Positions 61,284 through 64,000 of a DNA stretch of 64,000 nucleotides are shown here, piece by piece (position 1 is the stretch's first letter; each line of letters opens with the position of its first letter). This DNA comes from Polaromonas sp. Lineage in GTDB: Bacteria; Pseudomonadota; Gammaproteobacteria; Burkholderiales; Burkholderiaceae_C. The DNA lies in assembly GCA_013297865.1 (NCBI GenBank), contig JAAFIP010000004.1, positions 124,001-188,000 of the forward strand, written 5' to 3'. Position numbers and translations under genes: made by a program. The notes beneath the pieces were generated by a model. It saw only the letters and a list, made by a program, of their open reading frames with translations, was not told where the DNA came from and searched no databases.

Positions 61284-61454
61284 TCAGGACGCAGAGGTCT
61301 TTTTGCGCAGGCGGCAGGCATCTGAGCAGTACTTTACGGCGTCCCAGTTTTTCGCCCAGCTCTTGCGCCAGCTCATCTCGCGCCCGCAGACCTCGCAGGG
61401 TTTGCTGGGCAAGGCTTGTTTGTTGCCTTTGAAGCTGGTTTTGGTGGTTGGCAT
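61284..61454 (-). CDS. DUF2256 domain protein
   Basis: A 56-residue Lys-rich protein. KPCEVCGREMSWRKSWAKNW and VKYCSDACRLRKK show the DUF2256 zinc-ribbon-like pattern with two Cys pairs. The family is commonly next to photolyase/cryptochrome genes, as here, which suggests a link to DNA photorepair or its regulation, though the function is unknown. It lies between recJ and the photolyase gene on the same strand. Confidence 0.85.
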   Translation of the reverse strand: MPTTKTSFKGNKQALPSKPCEVCGREMSWRKSWAKNWDAVKYCSDACRLRKKTSAS

Positions 61455-61525
61455 GGGAGGGCCTGGTGTGGTGATGCGCAGCGTGGGCTAAGAGGCTGGA
61501 AGGTGAAGGGCTGAAAGGTCAAGGG

Positions 61526-63286
61526 TTAGAACCCTTCCACGCCTTCCACAAAAAACTTCACCCGCCGCACGCCCTGCCATTCATCGGCCTCCATGCGGAA
61601 AGCCATCTTCACTTTGGCAGGCAGCGGCTCGGTGTGGCCAAACCAGATGCCGTCAACCGGCTGGCCCTGGTGCTTGAGCTGGAGTGAGAGATGCTTCTCG
61701 CCCACCAGGCGCTGCGACACCACTTCAATCTCCTCGCAGAACACCGGCGGCGCAAAGCCCTGGCCCCACACCGTCTGGTTCAGCGTGTCGGCCATGTCGG
61801 TGCGGCGGTATTCGGCGGGCAGCGGGCCGTCGGTCTCCAGGCGGCGCAGCAAGGTGGCTTTGTCGATCCACTGCGCGGCCACGTCCTGCAGCGCGGCCTC
61901 GAAGGTGTCAAAGTTTTCTTCCTCGATGGTGCAGCCTGCGGCCATGGCGTGGCCGCCAAAGCGCAGCAGCACGCCGGGGTGCTGCTTGGCGATGTAGTCC
62001 AGCGCGTCGCGCAGATGAAAGCCTGCAATCGAGCGGCCCGAGCCTTTGAGCAGATGCTCCTGCCCCTCGGCCCCGCTGGGCGCAAACACAAAAGCCGGGC
62101 GGTGCAGCTTGTCCTTGATGCGCGAGGCCACAATGCCCACCACACCTTCGTGAAAATCAGGGTCAAAAATCGCTACCGCACTGGGCGGCTCTTCGCTTTC
62201 GTCAAACATGGTCTCTGCAGCCAGCTCGGCCTGCTCGCGCATGCCGGCCTCGATGTCGCGGCGGGTGCGGTTGATGCCGTCCAGCAGCTTGGCCAGTTCG
62301 TCGGCGCGGGCGCTGTCATCGGTCAGCAGGCATTCAATGCCCAGGCGCATATCGTCCAGGCGGCCTGCAGCGTTGATGCGCGGACCTAAAGCAAAGCCAA
62401 AGTCAAAGGCACTGGCCAGCTCGCGCTTGCGCCCTGCGGCTACAAAAAGACTGGCGATGCCCGCTGGAAAAGCCTGGGTTTTGAGGCGCTTGAGGCCCTG
62501 TGAGACCAGGCGGCGGTTGTTGGAATCGAGCTTGACCACGTCGGCCACGGTACCCAGCGCAACGAGAGGTAGCAGGACATCCAGCTTGGGCTGCGGACGT
62601 GCTCCGTTTGCTGATGGGGCGGCAGCATCTGCCGATTCAAACACGCCGCGCGTGCGCAGCTCGGCGCGCAGCGCCAACAGCACATAGAACATCACGCCAA
62701 CGCCGGCAATGGATTTGCTCTCAAAGCTGCAGCCAGGCTGGTTGGGGTTGACGATCACATCGGCATCGGGCAGATAGACCTGGCCGTCCTTTTGCGCAGG
62801 CAGGTGGTGGTCAGTCACCAGCACCTGCAGGCCCAGCGCCTTGGCGCGGGCTACGCCTTCTACGCTGGCGATGCCGTTGTCCACAGTGATCAGCACATCG
62901 GCGCCACTGTCTTTGACGCGCTGGGCGATGGGCGCCGTGAGGCCATAGCCATCGACCACGCGGTCCGGCACGATGTAGTCCACCTGCTGTGCGCCCAGCA
63001 GCCTCAGGCCGCGCACGGCCACGGCGCAGGCGGTGGCGCCATCGCAGTCGTAGTCGGCTACGATGCAGAGCTTTTTGTTGGCAGCGATGGCGTCTGCCAG
63101 CAGCACGGCCGCGGCCTGGCAGCCCTGCATGGTGGAGGGGGGCAGCAGCTTGCCCAAGCCGTCGTCCAGCTCCTCCTTGCTGTGCACGCCCCGCGCCGCG
63201 TACAGGCGCGCCAGCAGCGGGTGCACGCCCGCCTCCTCCAGTGCAAAGGCAGCGCGTGGTGAGGTCTCTCGTACTATTAATTTCAT
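61526..63286 (-). CDS. recJ: Single-stranded-DNA-specific exonuclease RecJ
   Basis: The protein has 586 residues. DHH motifs are complete: VADYDCDGATA, DVLITVDNGI, LVTDHHLPA and DVIVNPNQPGC; the DHHA1 part has RFGGHAMAAGCTIEEENFD. RecJ degrades single-stranded DNA 5'-3' in recombination and mismatch repair. The start codon and first four codons (MKLIV) derive from a copy of the dispersed repeat, and the start overlaps the stop of the upstream gene by ATGA. Confidence 0.96.
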   Translation of the reverse strand: MKLIVRETSPRAAFALEEAGVHPLLARLYAARGVHSKEELDDGLGKLLPPSTMQGCQAAAVLLADAIAANKKLCIVADYDCDGATACAVAVRGLRLLGAQQVDYIVPDRVVDGYGLTAPIAQRVKDSGADVLITVDNGIASVEGVARAKALGLQVLVTDHHLPAQKDGQVYLPDADVIVNPNQPGCSFESKSIAGVGVMFYVLLALRAELRTRGVFESADAAAPSANGARPQPKLDVLLPLVALGTVADVVKLDSNNRRLVSQGLKRLKTQAFPAGIASLFVAAGRKRELASAFDFGFALGPRINAAGRLDDMRLGIECLLTDDSARADELAKLLDGINRTRRDIEAGMREQAELAAETMFDESEEPPSAVAIFDPDFHEGVVGIVASRIKDKLHRPAFVFAPSGAEGQEHLLKGSGRSIAGFHLRDALDYIAKQHPGVLLRFGGHAMAAGCTIEEENFDTFEAALQDVAAQWIDKATLLRRLETDGPLPAEYRRTDMADTLNQTVWGQGFAPPVFCEEIEVVSQRLVGEKHLSLQLKHQGQPVDGIWFGHTEPLPAKVKMAFRMEADEWQGVRRVKFFVEGVEGF

Positions 63287-63316
63287 AGCTGCTCCCGCGA
63301 TATTTTATTGGCCTGG
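63273..63316 (-). repeat. Dispersed repeat copy p (stop/start junction before recJ)
   Basis: Core at 63285-63304 matches at 20 of 20 positions on the minus strand. It encodes the last residues KISREQL and stop of the upstream gene and supplies the recJ start codon. Confidence 0.93.
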
Positions 63317-64000
63317 CGGCCCAAAAGATGCATAAAACGTTGTCCTAACGAGGGCTGAAAGCTGCGCCAGTGCTGCGCCGCGCGCTCGCCACAGAAAGTG
63401 ATGTCCACACGCCCGCCGCGCCAGGCCCGCTCGCCCAGGTCTTTGAGCAAACCGCCATCCAGCTGCTGCCAGGCGCTGCTCCAGGCGGCCCAGTCTTCGT
63501 GCAGCGCGGGGCTGCGCAGGTCGTCAATCACCGTCAGCGTGTCAGCAGGGGCAGGCGTGTGGCTTAAAGCGCCTGCGCCGCTGACCCAAAACGAGTTCAC
63601 GCTCAGCAGCCCGGTGGCCTGTCTGCGGTCGTTGACCGGATGGGTATAGAGCAGCATCTGCATCTCGTTTTGCAGGCGGCGCAGCGGCGCAGCCTGCGCG
63701 CCCTCGCTCATCCAGGGGTTGACATTGCGGCCGACTACGCGGTCCATCGAGGCGCTGGCCAGGCCCTTAAACAGAGGGCTGTGGGCATACCAGCGTGTGG
63801 GGCTGTCGTAGTGCAGCGTAATGCCGTCTTCGGCAAAGTAGGGGCGCACTGCCTCCAGCGCCGCGCGTGAGTCGGCTTCGTCCAGCTGCAGGCCATCAGG
63901 GTGCAGCATCTGAATCTGGTCTACGCCCACATGCCAATGACACGGCGTGATCTGCGCCCAGGCTTGGCCATGTTCGTAGCCAAAATGATGAGTTTGCGAC
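63283..64000 (-). CDS. RpfE-like/phosphoglycerate-mutase-like protein, partial
   Basis: The frame is open to the window edge, so the N-terminus is missing. The visible 239 residues contain ITPCHWHVGVDQIQMLHPDG and SFWVSGAGAL, which match the RpfE-like regulatory/phosphoglycerate-mutase-like family that lies upstream of recJ in Burkholderiales. Its enzymatic role is not established. The last residues (QANKISREQL) are written by a dispersed repeat copy, so the natural C-terminus has been replaced or extended. Confidence 0.75.
   Translation of the reverse strand, partial: SQTHHFGYEHGQAWAQITPCHWHVGVDQIQMLHPDGLQLDEADSRAALEAVRPYFAEDGITLHYDSPTRWYAHSPLFKGLASASMDRVVGRNVNPWMSEGAQAAPLRRLQNEMQMLLYTHPVNDRRQATGLLSVNSFWVSGAGALSHTPAPADTLTVIDDLRSPALHEDWAAWSSAWQQLDGGLLKDLGERAWRGGRVDITFCGERAAQHWRSFQPSLGQRFMHLLGRQANKISREQL

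Overview
The window looks like chromosomal DNA from a betaproteobacterium of the family Comamonadaceae (Rhodoferax / Limnohabitans / Polaromonas-like). This is inferred from gene content and order: a DUF2339-DUF3999 pair, an aa3 oxidase cluster with DUF2970, DUF2909 and a small assembly protein, DUF3579 near rpsT, an rpfE-like gene upstream of recJ, and a selenoneine locus. No rRNA, tRNA, CRISPR array, prophage or complete insertion sequence was seen.

Layout. 0-4.4 kb: DUF2339 (partial) and DUF3999 membrane proteins, then a lipid A/envelope modification pair (PAP2 phosphatase and EptA-type phosphoethanolamine transferase) bracketed by a related intergenic repeat. 4.6-8.4 kb: an EEP nuclease/phosphatase, an NAD-epimerase-like protein and the helicase RhlE. 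8.5-10.9 kb: an arsenic operon read leftward (arsR, arsI-like, arsC, aquaglyceroporin). 10.9-26.1 kb: a phosphate block. It holds an operon for an ornithine-lipid-type acyltransferase, a PlcP-like phosphoesterase and a glycosyltransferase, then ppk1, sixA, ppx, a fasciclin lipoprotein, pstSCAB, phoU, phoB and phoR. Four sites in this block carry Pho-box half-sites spaced exactly 11 bp apart. 26-36 kb: a MATE exporter, a GT-C glycosyltransferase, rpmE2, kynA-kynU, small enzymes, argF and argD. 36-38.8 kb: DUF3579, rpsT, comF and a BioC-like methyltransferase. 38.9-49.3 kb: the cytochrome c oxidase biogenesis cluster (ctaC, ctaD, ctaG, ctaE, surf1, ctaA, ctaB, sco). 49.3-55 kb: a small lipoprotein, a 7TMR-DISM/degenerate GGDEF protein, rpoH with a perfect CIRCE operator, an orphan Tae4-type amidase effector, DUF2726 and DUF962. 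55-59.5 kb: a selenoneine locus (an FAD-oxidoreductase/SelD fusion, senB, senA). 59.5-64 kb: an FeS photolyase/cryptochrome, DUF2256, recJ and a partial rpfE-like gene.

The most unusual signal is a short dispersed repeat with core AATATCGCGGGAGCAGCTAT followed by a small GCTAT/ATAGC hairpin. I count 16 copies in 64 kb. Seven lie in intergenic DNA, eight lie inside conserved protein genes without breaking the frame, and one forms the stop/start junction of two genes. Five of its six reading frames are free of stops. It behaves like the coding-region palindromic elements of Rickettsia, but I know of no description of it in this group.

Gene starts were adjusted where a Shine-Dalgarno motif or family comparison favoured an internal codon; these are judgements by eye.
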